NCBI RefSeq assembly: GCF_008386695.1
Contig: NZ_VUOC01000002.1
Location: 300,426 to 364,425 of the forward strand
DNA from: Chitinophaga agrisoli
Lineage (GTDB): Bacteria; Bacteroidota; Bacteroidia; Chitinophagales; Chitinophagaceae
Direction: 5' to 3'
Length of the DNA: 64,000 bases
Shown here: piece after piece, positions 52,551 through 61,900 of the stretch
Layout: the number at the start of each line of letters is the position of its first letter
Position numbering within the stretch: position 1 is the stretch's first letter
Notes under the pieces: generated by a model
Database searches by the model: none
Told to the model about the DNA's origin: nothing
The model's input: the letters and a program-made list of their open reading frames with translations, nothing else
Program-made: the position numbers and the translations under genes

Positions 52551-53327
52551 ATGAAGTATATCGATAAGTCAATTAATGAAAGTGCTGGCAAGCAGGTTGT
52601 AGACGCGCTATTAAACAATTGCTGGGATCCTGTAGACACAATTTATAAAGCTGCCGATTATGATGGATTATGCAAACCTCCCTATCGTAATCCAATTTTG
52701 TCCCTGATGTTAGGCGAGCAAAGTAATTTATGTTGCTATTGCATGAAAGAAATTAGTTCAAGAAATACGACATTGGAACATATCATTCCTCACAAAATAA
52801 ACGTTGGAGATTTTCCTGCCTATCTAACAACCTCTGAATTAATAGATAATGTAATTCACAAAGAAGATTTTGATAAGAGAACAAGAATAATTCCGCCAGC
52901 CCAGTATCCACACGATATCGCTTATCATAATTTAATTGCTTCTTGCGACAGTAACCTTCATTGCAATAACTACAGAAGCAATAAAAAAATAGCACCTTTA
53001 ATTTTTGATGCAAACATTGAGACGCTCGTTGAGTATGATAAAGCAGGCAATACATACAGTGAGAAATATGAAAATGATTTGGGAGCGTTAGGACTATCGC
53101 TGGCCAATAGTCCTTTAAGACTTATTCGTATGATTTGGTACAAATTGTCCCAGAGATTCGATGATATAAGCCAAATTAATGACGAAGTAATTAATGACGA
53201 AATTTATGGTCTAATTTTACTTTTTAATGGCACAAAGGTTATCGAAAATTTTACCGGAAAGCCATCTTACGAAGAAGAAGTATTAAAATACAAATGGTTT
53301 TTTCAATATTACAAAAGCATAATTTAA
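52551..53327 (+). CDS. HNH endonuclease-like protein, PtuB-like (Septu defence)
   Basis: The 258-residue protein has a Cys/His-rich nuclease core: CCYCMKEISSRNTTLEHIIPHK (in two adjoining parts, about 64-85) and later HNLIASCDSNLHCNNYRSNKK (about 125-145). This pattern matches the TIGR02646-type HNH proteins that act as PtuB in Septu, where an ATPase controls an HNH nuclease to stop phage. There is no signal peptide. It follows the ATPase gene with an 8-base gap. The nuclease target is unknown. Confidence 0.84.
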   Translation: MKYIDKSINESAGKQVVDALLNNCWDPVDTIYKAADYDGLCKPPYRNPILSLMLGEQSNLCCYCMKEISSRNTTLEHIIPHKINVGDFPAYLTTSELIDNVIHKEDFDKRTRIIPPAQYPHDIAYHNLIASCDSNLHCNNYRSNKKIAPLIFDANIETLVEYDKAGNTYSEKYENDLGALGLSLANSPLRLIRMIWYKLSQRFDDISQINDEVINDEIYGLILLFNGTKVIENFTGKPSYEEEVLKYKWFFQYYKSII

Positions 53328-53782
53328 AAATCCCATGCAATTGATTAATAAGTTTAAATATAATACATTACCAATATAGGCCCTATTGAGGTTTGGATAA
53401 CTTTATTCAGTTTTCAGTTCCTTACACCCAGGACAGGCAGGCAGGCGCTCCAAAAAAGCTATACAAGTTAAGAGCTGCCTGATTAACGTCCATCTCCCAC
53501 AAATTCACCTTGATACGGGTTACCTGATAGCGTTAAAAGGTTTTGCCCAGGATAATATCACCAGGGGCAGGCGAACTACATTGAATTTCAACTCATCACA
53601 TAGGGTACCGGTGCCCGAAAGGCTTTTTTTGTATCTCCCAATCCCGCAGACAACCACCGGCCATGTAAATTAGCACGTACCTGCCATTGAAAAATGAAAA
53701 CAAATAACTACTTTTCCCGCCACAAAAACGGCTATGCCGTAAAAGTAACCCATCCTTTGCACAGCAAGGGGGAACTAGTCCT
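53328..53782. other. 455-base region without a convincing gene
   Basis: The gap between the HNH gene and the ADP-ribosylglycohydrolase gene is the downstream edge of the AT-rich cassette. I see short frames only, a run of GGCAGGCAGGC near 53435, and no convincing terminator, tRNA or repeat that would mark an integration end. Confidence 0.45.
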
Positions 53783-54883
53783 ATGAACAACACAGAGTCA
53801 AAAATCAAAGGCTGCATCTTAGCCGGAGCAATTGGCGATGCTTTTGGAGCGCCGCTGGAAGGTATCCGCTCTCTTGACAAACTGAGGGAACAATACGGGA
53901 AAAACGGATCACATGAATTTCTACCCTACCAGGGGCATTGGGATGGAGCGGCGCCTGCAGCGCTGGGCGTTGTAACAGACGATACTACCATGCTTGCCTG
54001 TACGCTGGCGGGGATCATAGAAGCCGGCTCCCGGTCGCGGAACGACATTCTCCAAAAACAGTGGCAATATTACCTGGCCTGGGGCTCCCGGCAGGAATAT
54101 GGGGAGAATATGGCGGTCTTTATTCATGATGATACCACTATTCCGGGTTATCTGCATCCTTTCCTGTACCGCTGCGCTGCGGGTAAAGGCACCCTGGCCG
54201 CCTTATTAACGGGCAAACGCGGCAGCTTTCTGCGCCCGGTACAATACGATTGTATGATAGGCGATAAACGGATGAATGAGCCCAATGCCGGTTGCGGCGG
54301 TATGATGCGTATTGCGCCGGTAGCATTCCTTTATAGCCATATGGATGTTGTGGAGATGGCGCTTAATAATGCCGCTATCACCCATGGCCATATTGATGCA
54401 CTGAACGCGACAGCGGCGACAGCGGCGCTGATCTCTAATTGCCTGCAACAGCAGCATATAACAGCAGCGTTAACGGCCACCAGGGAAAGCATTAAAGGCT
54501 TGTCAGATAACCTGCCTTTACTGGCTGCGTGGACGGCAGCGGAAACGGCCATTGCCGAGTATGGCGTAAATATGGATACTATTGAGCTGCTTGGGAGCGC
54601 TAATGATAGCAACCCGTTCCTGGCCTTACCGGTGCTGAGCCAAACGGTTTATTGCCTGTTGGCAGCCAGCCAGGCGCCAGCTACGGCAGATAGTTTTAAG
54701 GCGGTGATCCGATTGGCGGCTAATCATTCCGGGGATTCGGACTCCGTTGCGGCGATCGTTGGGAATTGCCTGGGCGCCGCATGGGGTATGGAGGCGTTGC
54801 CAGCGGATTGGGTGAATGTGTTAACGCTGAAGAATGAGTTGATGACGCTGACGGATGGGTATTTGCGAATGGGTATATCGTGA
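53783..54883 (+). CDS. ADP-ribosylglycohydrolase family protein
   Basis: The 366-residue protein has the DraG-type all-helical fold. N-terminal CILAGAIGDAFGAPLEG (about 11-27), the metal-binding VVTDDTTMLACTLA (about 64-77) and C-terminal ANHSGDSDSVAAIVGN (about 314-329) provide the conserved acidic residues that bind two magnesium ions. Such enzymes remove ADP-ribose from proteins or other acceptors. Codon use looks like the host chromosome rather than the AT-rich cassette. It may be a housekeeping enzyme or part of the same anti-phage or ADP-ribosylation network as the upstream cassette. Confidence 0.9.
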   Translation: MNNTESKIKGCILAGAIGDAFGAPLEGIRSLDKLREQYGKNGSHEFLPYQGHWDGAAPAALGVVTDDTTMLACTLAGIIEAGSRSRNDILQKQWQYYLAWGSRQEYGENMAVFIHDDTTIPGYLHPFLYRCAAGKGTLAALLTGKRGSFLRPVQYDCMIGDKRMNEPNAGCGGMMRIAPVAFLYSHMDVVEMALNNAAITHGHIDALNATAATAALISNCLQQQHITAALTATRESIKGLSDNLPLLAAWTAAETAIAEYGVNMDTIELLGSANDSNPFLALPVLSQTVYCLLAASQAPATADSFKAVIRLAANHSGDSDSVAAIVGNCLGAAWGMEALPADWVNVLTLKNELMTLTDGYLRMGIS

Positions 54884-54921
54884 GCAACAGTTCTATCATC
54901 AACAGTCAAACATTATTTCTA

Positions 54922-55020
54922 TATATTTGCAGCCGCAACGGGCTGTAATTTAATTGGAAAAATGGCATCCTGTCAAGATGGTTACGCAGGTTCGATTCCT
55001 GTCAGCCTGTTGCATTTTTT
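54922..55020 (+). ncRNA. tRNA-like element 1 (Asp-type GTC loop) with extended stem and own promoter
   Basis: TATATTTG (54922-54929) is a TAnnTTTG box; six bases later begins GCAACGGGCTG (54935-54945), which pairs with CAGCCTGTTGC (55003-55013) in an 11-bp stem containing one G-T pair. Between them lie a D-arm (ATTT/AAAT with AATTGGAA loop), an anticodon arm with loop CTGTCAA (anticodon GTC; the closing pair is a G-G mismatch) and a T-arm with loop TTCGATT. A T-run follows at 55015. An ordinary tRNA has a 7-bp acceptor and CCA-type 3' end, so the four extra pairs GCAA/TTGC are unusual. It could be a tRNA-Asp precursor, a tRNA mimic or a decayed tRNA. Confidence 0.72.
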
Positions 55021-55089
55021 GCGCACGGTTATACGTACCTGAATAAATGATCAAATAATTGTTATATTCCGTGGTATTAAACCCGTACC

Positions 55090-55815
55090 ATGAATATCTT
55101 CCAGTCGATTGCAAGACGTATTATCCGCCATTCCTTTCACCTATCTGTATGGACGATCGAACAATTCTATGATATTGCCGTGTATGAAGAGAAGACCAGG
55201 CAGCTGGCCGAGCTGCCGGAAGGCACTTTAGGAAAGGATATTGCAAACTGCCTGCAACGCAACGGACTACGCATCGTACCCGGTTTCGAAAGCCACGATC
55301 TTAAGCATGTGCTGCTGGATTATAAAATGACGCCGGTAGATGAAATCCGCCTGCAAGCCTTTATGCTGGGCAACGGCAATCATACGCTGGCCAGCTTTGC
55401 CATATTTATCTTTGGCGCATTGTTCCTGCCTGAGCTGTGGCGCACCTTCTACCAGGATTTTAGGGATGGCCGTCACGCAAGGCCCATCAGTACATGGAGT
55501 ATTGAAGACTTTGCCCACTGCCAAACGGCAGCGTTAAGGGAAGCTGTTTTCCATTATGCTCCGCCTGCAAAACAACCACTGATCGATGCTTCCCGGATCG
55601 CAAGAACGGGCGCTTATACCGCTATTTTATTGGGCACGTTTGGCATGCTTTTCTGTCTGCCATTTCTCTTCTCCTCTTCTATGGAAGACCTGGTAGGCGC
55701 AGGATTTCCGTTTTTAGGGGGTACTATAATTGCCGGATCAGGGCTTATTGCATTGTCTAATCTTGCGAGTGGGAAGAAAAAGGAGGCAGCCCGGGCTGCT
55801 GTGATCAGCGTGTAA
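55090..55815 (+). CDS. Coq4-like membrane protein with HDxxHx11E motif
   Basis: The 241-residue protein carries ESHDLKHVLLDY in which His-Asp-x-x-His is followed by eleven residues and Glu (HDxxHx11E, about residues 68-84). This is the zinc-type motif of COQ4 (ubiquinone biosynthesis) proteins. The C-terminal half has two or three membrane segments (about 100-115 and 178-225). Bacteroidota use menaquinone, so the classical COQ4 role is unlikely. It is flanked on both sides by tRNA-like elements, and the gaps contain no other gene. Function unknown. Confidence 0.75.
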   Translation: MNIFQSIARRIIRHSFHLSVWTIEQFYDIAVYEEKTRQLAELPEGTLGKDIANCLQRNGLRIVPGFESHDLKHVLLDYKMTPVDEIRLQAFMLGNGNHTLASFAIFIFGALFLPELWRTFYQDFRDGRHARPISTWSIEDFAHCQTAALREAVFHYAPPAKQPLIDASRIARTGAYTAILLGTFGMLFCLPFLFSSSMEDLVGAGFPFLGGTIIAGSGLIALSNLASGKKKEAARAAVISV

Positions 55816-55879
55816 CAGGGATGCTCTCAATGCAGGCTTAGCCTCTTCCTGCTTTCCAGCAACATAAAATATTATTTCA

Positions 55880-55976
55880 TACTTTTGCTCCAGCAACCGG
55901 CTGTAGTTTAATTGGAAAAACACTTTCTCTGCCAGGGAAAAACGCAGGTTCGATTCCCGCCAGCCAGTTGCATTTG
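55880..55976 (+). ncRNA. tRNA-like element 2 (Gly-type GCC loop) with extended stem and own promoter
   Basis: TACTTTTG (55880-55887) matches TAnnTTTG; six bases later begins GCAACCGGCTG (55893-55903), pairing with CAGCCAGTTGC (55961-55971) except for one C-A mismatch. A D-arm GTTT/AAAC around AATTGGAA, an anticodon arm TTTCT/GGAAA with loop CTGCCAG (GCC, Gly) and a T-arm with loop TTCGATT follow in order; the T-stem has one A-C mismatch. The 11-base stem and the spacing to the promoter box equal those of element 1. The T-run after it is weak. Confidence 0.7.
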
Positions 55977-56077
55977 TCCGGTATTCAATAATGCCAGTTT
56001 TTTGTATCTTCATATAGCCATGCCGACCCCGGCTGATCCGTTTCTACAGCATCCCCATCCGCATAAAACAAAACGTC

Positions 56078-56443
56078 ATGCATCATCAAGCTACATCTAT
56101 CCGGCCATTTATTGGCGCCAGGAATTTCGACACCTCCCGTAGGTTTTACCAGGACCTGGGCTTCGAGGAACGTATACTGGGCCATGATATGTCTTTATTT
56201 AAAACAGGAGACCTTGGATTTTATTTACAGGATGCGTATGTGAAGGACTGGATAGACAATACCATGATCTTTTTAGAAGTAGATGATGTAGACCGTTACT
56301 GGAACGAATTATTGGCTTTGGATCTGACGAGTAAGTATGAACATGTAAAGCTAACTCCTATCCGGACCTATGATTGGGGGAAAGAATGTTTTCTGCACGA
56401 CCCGTCGGGAGTATTGTGGCATTTTGGGATGTTTTCGAGGTAA
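56078..56443 (+). CDS. VOC-family (glyoxalase/bleomycin-resistance fold) protein
   Basis: The 121-residue protein has a VOC-type layout: RPFIGARNFDTSRRFYQDLGFEE at the N-terminus (in two parts), DWIDNTMIFLEVDDVDRYWNEL in the middle and DWGKECFLHDPSGVLWHF at the end, where the last segment usually supplies a metal ligand. Without clear His and Glu ligands in all positions, enzyme activity is uncertain. It could bind small ligands or antibiotics. It is monocistronic and about 100 bases after the second tRNA-like element. Confidence 0.85.
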   Translation: MHHQATSIRPFIGARNFDTSRRFYQDLGFEERILGHDMSLFKTGDLGFYLQDAYVKDWIDNTMIFLEVDDVDRYWNELLALDLTSKYEHVKLTPIRTYDWGKECFLHDPSGVLWHFGMFSR

Positions 56444-56685
56444 AAGTTTTGCCCCTCGTGCAGGTCTTCAGAAATCATGGCTAATTAAAAAAATAACGTA
56501 CCTTGCCTATGCATGGGCTTCTCCCTCTAGTCAGTAATAACGCCAAGGCAGCTACTGTAGCCAGGCACTGAGCATCGTATATATCCTTACTAATTTGTTA
56601 CTGCCCCTACCCCAGACGGCACTATTCATAGTTAAACAATGCAGGGAAGGAATGTTTCATTTCTTCATCACCAAAATCTTGCAAT

Positions 56686-57405
56686 ATGAGAAAGTATTCC
56701 TTCTTGTTCTTGCTTATTCCGCTATTCGGAATAGGTCAGACAAAAACAGTTATTACCGCCAATCGTGTTTTTGCCAAAAATGATAAGGTTTCCGAATTTG
56801 AACAAGCGCTTACCAGTCATGCGCAAAAATATCATACGGGAGATGTAAAATGGCGGGTATGGAATATTGAATCCGGGCCTGATTATGGCGGATATTTGAT
56901 CACAGAAGGGCCCAACAGCTGGGAGGCTTTGGATGGCCGCGGCGACATCAGCGCCGAACATACGCAGGACTGGATAAAAAATGTATTACCATTTACTGAA
57001 GGCCCTGGCGAAAGCGGTTTTTATGATTTCCAGGAAGACCTGGGCACCGTAAAAATAACAGACTATGCTGACAAGATAATTATCAATCATGCAACGGCTA
57101 ATCCGGGTAAGATAGGCGCTGTACGGGAGCTCATTAAAAAGTTGCAGAAGGTCTGGGAAGCAGACAGTATATCTGTAGCCGTATATTCCACCGTAGCCTC
57201 CGGGGAGCCGGGCTTTATAATGGTAACCCGTTTAAAAAATGGCCTGAAGGAACTATCCGGCACTTTCCGTAAGCCATTACCGGACAGTTATAATGCGGTA
57301 TATGGGGCTGGCTCATTTGAAACCTGGCTAAAGGATTATGCTGATGCCGTAAAGCAACGCTGGACAGAACTGCTTATTTACAAAGCTAATCTCAGCTCAA
57401 AATAA
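56686..57405 (+). CDS. Secreted hypothetical protein, possible dimeric alpha/beta-barrel fold
   Basis: The 239-residue protein has a signal peptide (about 1-18, FLFLLIPLFGIGQ). It contains two similar halves: residues about 20-105 and 125-220 each have a beta-strand followed by a long amphipathic helix (VSEFEQALTSHAQKYH, AVRELIKKLQKVWEADS) and a second strand. That recalls the ABM/dimeric alpha-beta-barrel fold, but no family motif is certain. A hairpin at 57418-57455 follows and may terminate it. Function unknown. Confidence 0.65.
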   Translation: MRKYSFLFLLIPLFGIGQTKTVITANRVFAKNDKVSEFEQALTSHAQKYHTGDVKWRVWNIESGPDYGGYLITEGPNSWEALDGRGDISAEHTQDWIKNVLPFTEGPGESGFYDFQEDLGTVKITDYADKIIINHATANPGKIGAVRELIKKLQKVWEADSISVAVYSTVASGEPGFIMVTRLKNGLKELSGTFRKPLPDSYNAVYGAGSFETWLKDYADAVKQRWTELLIYKANLSSK

Positions 57406-57417
57406 TTGCAACCTGAT

Positions 57418-57455
57418 AAAATACCGTCGCTATGCAAGGCAGGTGGCGGTATTTT
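57418..57455 (+). terminator. Terminator after the secreted hypothetical gene
   Basis: AAAATACCG (57418-57426) pairs with CGGTATTTT (57447-57455), with extra pairing likely inside the loop, and a T-rich 3' end. Confidence 0.65.
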
Positions 57456-57593
57456 GTTCTCCCTGTCCATTTCCGGACACCTGTCGCTCATATCTGGACA
57501 ATTATAAAAAAACACTATACATAAATAACATATTCTGCCGTCCTTTAATTATGGCAATCTTCTTGCGGTTACAGCAGTAATAATACAAAGCTC

Positions 57594-57881
57594 ATGAGCC
57601 ATATTGTTATTCCTATTCCTCCCCTTCCGGGTAAACAGGAAATAGAAGTAGAGGTAACCATCAACAATCAGAAACAACAATTGCACTACCGGGTAGAGCT
57701 GTTTTACTGGGACGAATGCTCTAATCCAATGGGACACCGGGCAGATTGCATCAGTGAAATGCTATCGCATCATGATCCGGAGTGGACGGTGTATTATATA
57801 GGCGCGCCTACGGACAAGTTTGTGCCTATTACGTTTGTAAGTAAAGAAAGCAGGAAGCTGCTGCAGCGGGTAAAGGATTAG
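57594..57881 (+). CDS. Small hypothetical protein
   Basis: This 95-residue soluble protein starts MSHIVIPIPPLPGKQEIEVE and has HYRVELFYWDECSNPMGHRA and a final TFVSKESRKLLQRVKD. It has no signal peptide or recognised domain. Acidic and aromatic content is high. It stands alone between a possible terminator and a convergent PorP gene, and I cannot suggest a function. Confidence 0.55.
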   Translation: MSHIVIPIPPLPGKQEIEVEVTINNQKQQLHYRVELFYWDECSNPMGHRADCISEMLSHHDPEWTVYYIGAPTDKFVPITFVSKESRKLLQRVKD

Positions 57882-57964
57882 CATCCCTTATTCTAATCGG
57901 GATTTGTTACCAGGTTTCTTATCTATAAATAGGAAAGGAGCTGAGGCTCCCCCTACCCGCCCCT

Positions 57965-58948
57965 CTAAAAGACTTTAGGACAACCTACCCGATAATCCTT
58001 TTTCCCCCACTCTCCGGCAGGAGGAAATGTAAACCCTATTGACAGTTCATGTGAGCCATGGCTATATGTTTCCAAGGGCCCTATTGAAAAATCATAGGCA
58101 TACCCTACACGCAGGTTAGGCGTAGGGAAGATCTCCACCGCGGCTACCGCCGCATTACGGTTCATCAATGTTTTTTGCAGATAATCCTTGCTATACAGAT
58201 CTACCCGCGAGCGGTAGGAACCGCCCAGCCAGATCTTGTCCTGGAAGAGGATAAACGCGTTTAAATCCAGGCTGGTAGGACCACCCCGGTCATCCTTCAG
58301 CAGAAAAGAAGGCTTAAACTGGATCTGCTCACTTATCGGGAACAACATACCGGCGGTAAAATAATAGTGTGGCCTGGGCTGTGGGATATAGATGTATCGT
58401 TCCTTGTTCATGTGCGGGGACAGCAGGTTATCCACGGAAAAGCCGGCGTAAAAGCGCTCATCTGCGTAAAACACGCCTGCTCTGGCATCCGGGACTACTG
58501 TGCTCTGTGTGCCGCCAGGCATATCCAATTCCGGGTCTTGCGTGGACAGTAAGGCGCCATTAATACCTAATTGCACCAATCCACCACTGATACCAAATGC
58601 CAGGCGGGCGGTGCCATCCTCATTCATACGTATACGGTATGCATAGCTGGCGTACACCGACTGTGTACTTTGCGCACCCAGTTTATCGCTGGCGATCTGC
58701 AGCGCCAAGCCAACATTACCATCATTGATAACGCCGTCTCCCGCAATGGAGAAGCTGCGGGGCGCCCCTTCGACGCCTGTCCACTGTGCGCGGTAGTAGC
58801 CATGCAGGTTAAGCACCTCCTTGTAACCGGCATAGGCCGGGTTGATATAGATGCCATTGAACATGTACTGACTGAATTGTGCGTCCTGCTGGGCAGACGC
58901 TAATCTGCCCAACAGTAAACACACCATCAATATAAGCCCTCTTTTCAT
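57965..58948 (-). CDS. PorP/SprF-family type IX secretion outer-membrane protein
   Basis: The 327-residue beta-barrel protein has a signal peptide (about 1-20) and the SprF/PorP signature QDAQFSQYMFNGIYINPAYAGY near its N-terminus, then VGLALQIASDKLGAQ and a C-terminal LRVGYAYDFSIGPL and HELSIGFTF. These proteins act with gliding-motility and type IX secretion partners to place large adhesins on the cell surface. Its start codon lies one base after the stop of the giant adhesin gene (TAACATG), so the pair is translationally coupled and functionally linked. Confidence 0.93.
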   Translation of the reverse strand: MKRGLILMVCLLLGRLASAQQDAQFSQYMFNGIYINPAYAGYKEVLNLHGYYRAQWTGVEGAPRSFSIAGDGVINDGNVGLALQIASDKLGAQSTQSVYASYAYRIRMNEDGTARLAFGISGGLVQLGINGALLSTQDPELDMPGGTQSTVVPDARAGVFYADERFYAGFSVDNLLSPHMNKERYIYIPQPRPHYYFTAGMLFPISEQIQFKPSFLLKDDRGGPTSLDLNAFILFQDKIWLGGSYRSRVDLYSKDYLQKTLMNRNAAVAAVEIFPTPNLRVGYAYDFSIGPLETYSHGSHELSIGFTFPPAGEWGKKDYRVGCPKVF

Positions 58949-58949
58949 G

Positions 58950-61900
58950 TTATTGTTTGAATTTACGGATGATGGTAGTATAACCTTTGAACACTTCCCA
59001 TCCTGATCCGTCGGTTTTCTTAATGCGTAACAGGTAATAATATGTCCCTTCGTTCAATCCATCGCCTTTCCAGTTATTCTGATAATTATTCTGCCGGAAT
59101 ACCTCATTTCCCCAACGGTTGATCACTACCAGTTCATTTTCCGGATACCGGTTCAGGCCGCGTATTTCGAATGCATCGTTCTTGCCATCGCCATTGGGGG
59201 TGAACAGTGTGGGGATCTTAATATCGGCCACCACTACGTTCACTTTTACTACGGCTATATTGGTCAGGTAACCGTCTTTGTCCTTTACCTGATAGCTGAA
59301 GCCATCATCGCCGATATAGCCATTCTCTGGTATATAGGTCACTGTACCGTCTTCGTTAACTATCACCTGGCCGTGCTTAGGTATTGCAATGATCACCACG
59401 GTTGCGGGATCAAAATCGGAATGCATGGCGTCGTCATTTGCAAGCACCGGGATAGCAACCGGTATATTCATTTTTGTTTCCACTTCATCATCATTCGCCT
59501 GCGGCGCGAGTGTTACAGAGGATGCTGTTGGCGTATCATTATTAGCCGAGGTTCCGGAAATATCTGACACGGTGGTATTTGCCGGTGTTTGTCCGGTTGC
59601 GGTGGCTGTGTTCGTGACACGGCCACTTTCCCTGTCGGCCTGCGTAAGCGTGTACACAGCTGTTTCGGTAACATTGGTGCCTGGCAGCAGGTCTGCCGTT
59701 AGTGTTTTGGTCAGGCCTATCATTGGGTCCGTGATGGTTACATCGTGTAAGGGCGCGGTACCGGTATTAGCGATATTGAATATGTATGTGATACTGTTGC
59801 CTTTTACCAGGCCCACTTTCACCAATGTAATCCCGGCATTTGCAGTCACTGGCAGCACGGTGATGTTAACGGAGACGGTGGTTGTTCCGCCATTGCCATC
59901 GCTGATCTGAATAGTGAAGCTATCCGGGCCTGTGTAACCAGCAGTTGGCGTATAGGTATAAGTGCCGCCGGTATTAACTATCACTGTGCCATGGGCGGGA
60001 TCAGTAGCTTTGGTAAATGTGAGGACGTCTCCGTCTACGTCTGTGCCGGTTACTGTGCCGCTAACAGGTGTATTCTCATTGGTGGTTTTGGTATCGCCAG
60101 TGCCGGTAGGATCGTCGTTTACCGGCGTAACGGTGATATTAACGGTTACGGTAGTTGTACCGCCATGGCCGTCACTGATGTTTATTGTAAACTGTTCAGG
60201 GCCGTTGTAGTTGGCTGCCGGGGTATATGTATAGGTACCATCCGGGTTTACTACTACTGTGCCGTGGGCAGGGTTGGTGGCTTTGGTGAAATTCAGTGCG
60301 TCGCCGTCCGCGTCTGTACCGGTGACAGTACCATTTACAGGGGTGTCTTCCGGCGTAGTCTTAGCATCGCCTGTACCAGTAGGCGCATCGTTAGCTGCTG
60401 TAACGGTGATATTAACCGTTACGGTGGTGGCGCCGCCGTGGCCATCGCTGATGTCTATTGTAAACTGGTCAGGGCCGTTGTAGCCTGGAGCCGGGGTATA
60501 GGTATAAGTACCATCCGGGTTTACTACTGCTGTACCATGGGCGGGATCGGTGGCTTTGGTAAAATTCAGTGCGTCGCCGTCTATGTCTGTGCCAGTTACT
60601 ATACCACTTACCGGCGTGTCCTCATTGGTCGTTTTGGTATCGCCGGCACCGGTAGGATCGTCGTTTACTGGTGTAACAGTGATATTAACAGTTACAGTGG
60701 TTGTACCGCCGTGACCGTCAGTGATATCTATTGTGAACTGGTCAGGACCGTAATAGTTGGCTGCCGGGGTGTAGGTGTACGTACCGTCCGGGTTTACTAC
60801 TACAGCACCATGGGCAGGGTCGGTGGCTTTGGTAAATGTAAGCGCATCGCCGTCCGCATCTGTACCTGTTACTGTACCACTCGCCGGGGTATCTTCCGGC
60901 GTGGTTTTGGTATCACCGGTGCCAGTAGGTGTATCATTTGCAGCTGTAACGGTGATATTAACTGTGATAGTGGTGGTACCGCCGTGGCCATCGCTAATAT
61001 CTATGGTAAACTGGTCCGGGCCGTTGTAGCCTGGAGCCGGGGTATAGGTATAAGTACCATCCGGGTTTACTACTACGGTGCCATGAGCAGGATCGGTGGC
61101 TTTGGTGAAGGTCAACGCATCGCCGTCTACATCTGTGCCGGTTACTGTACCGCTTACCGGGGTGTCTTCATTGGTCGTTTTGGTATCTCCTGTACCAGTA
61201 GGTGTATCGTTAACTGCCGTTACGGTGATATTAACTGTTACAGTGGTGCCGCCGTGGCCGTCATTAATATCTATTGTAAACTGGTCAGGACCGTAATAAT
61301 TAGCCGCTGGTGTATAGGAGTAAGTACCATCGGTGTTCACTACTACGATGCCATGAGCGGGATCGGTGGCTTTAGTAAATGTAAGGGCATCACCATCTAC
61401 ATCGTTACCGGTCACTGCGCCACTCACCGGGGTATCTTCAGGCGTAGTCTTAGTATCACCTGTACCAGTCGGTGCATCGTTAACTGCCGTTACGGTGATA
61501 TTAACTGTTACGGTAGTCGTGCCACCATGGCCATCGCTGATATCTATCGTAAACTGGTCCGGGCCGTTATAATCTGCTGCCGGGGTGTAAGTGTAGTCTC
61601 CATTTGAGGACACTACTACACTACCGTGGGCCGGGTCGGTGGCTTTGGTGAAGGTCAGTGCATCGCCGTCTGCGTCTGTACCGGCGACGGTACCATTTAC
61701 AGGAGTATCTTCTTGCGTAGTCTTGGTATCACCAGTACCACTCGGTGCATCGTTGACTGTAGTAACCGCGATATTAACTGTGACAGTGGCGGTGCCGCCG
61801 TGGCCATCGCTGATATCTATTGTAAACTGGTCAGGGCCATTATAGTCTGCTGCCGGGGTATAAGTGTAGTCTCCATTTGAGGCCACTACTACGCTACCGT

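Noticed and set aside
50202-53782. Whole accessory island bounded by attachment sites or a tRNA integration site
   Set aside because: No direct repeats, integrase or intact tRNA were found at the edges, so only the local AT-rich cassette is reported.
59991-61607. Plus-strand open frame of 538 codons
   Set aside because: It is a shadow of the adhesin repeats on the minus strand. Its length follows from the repeated pattern of the true gene and its product has no known fold.
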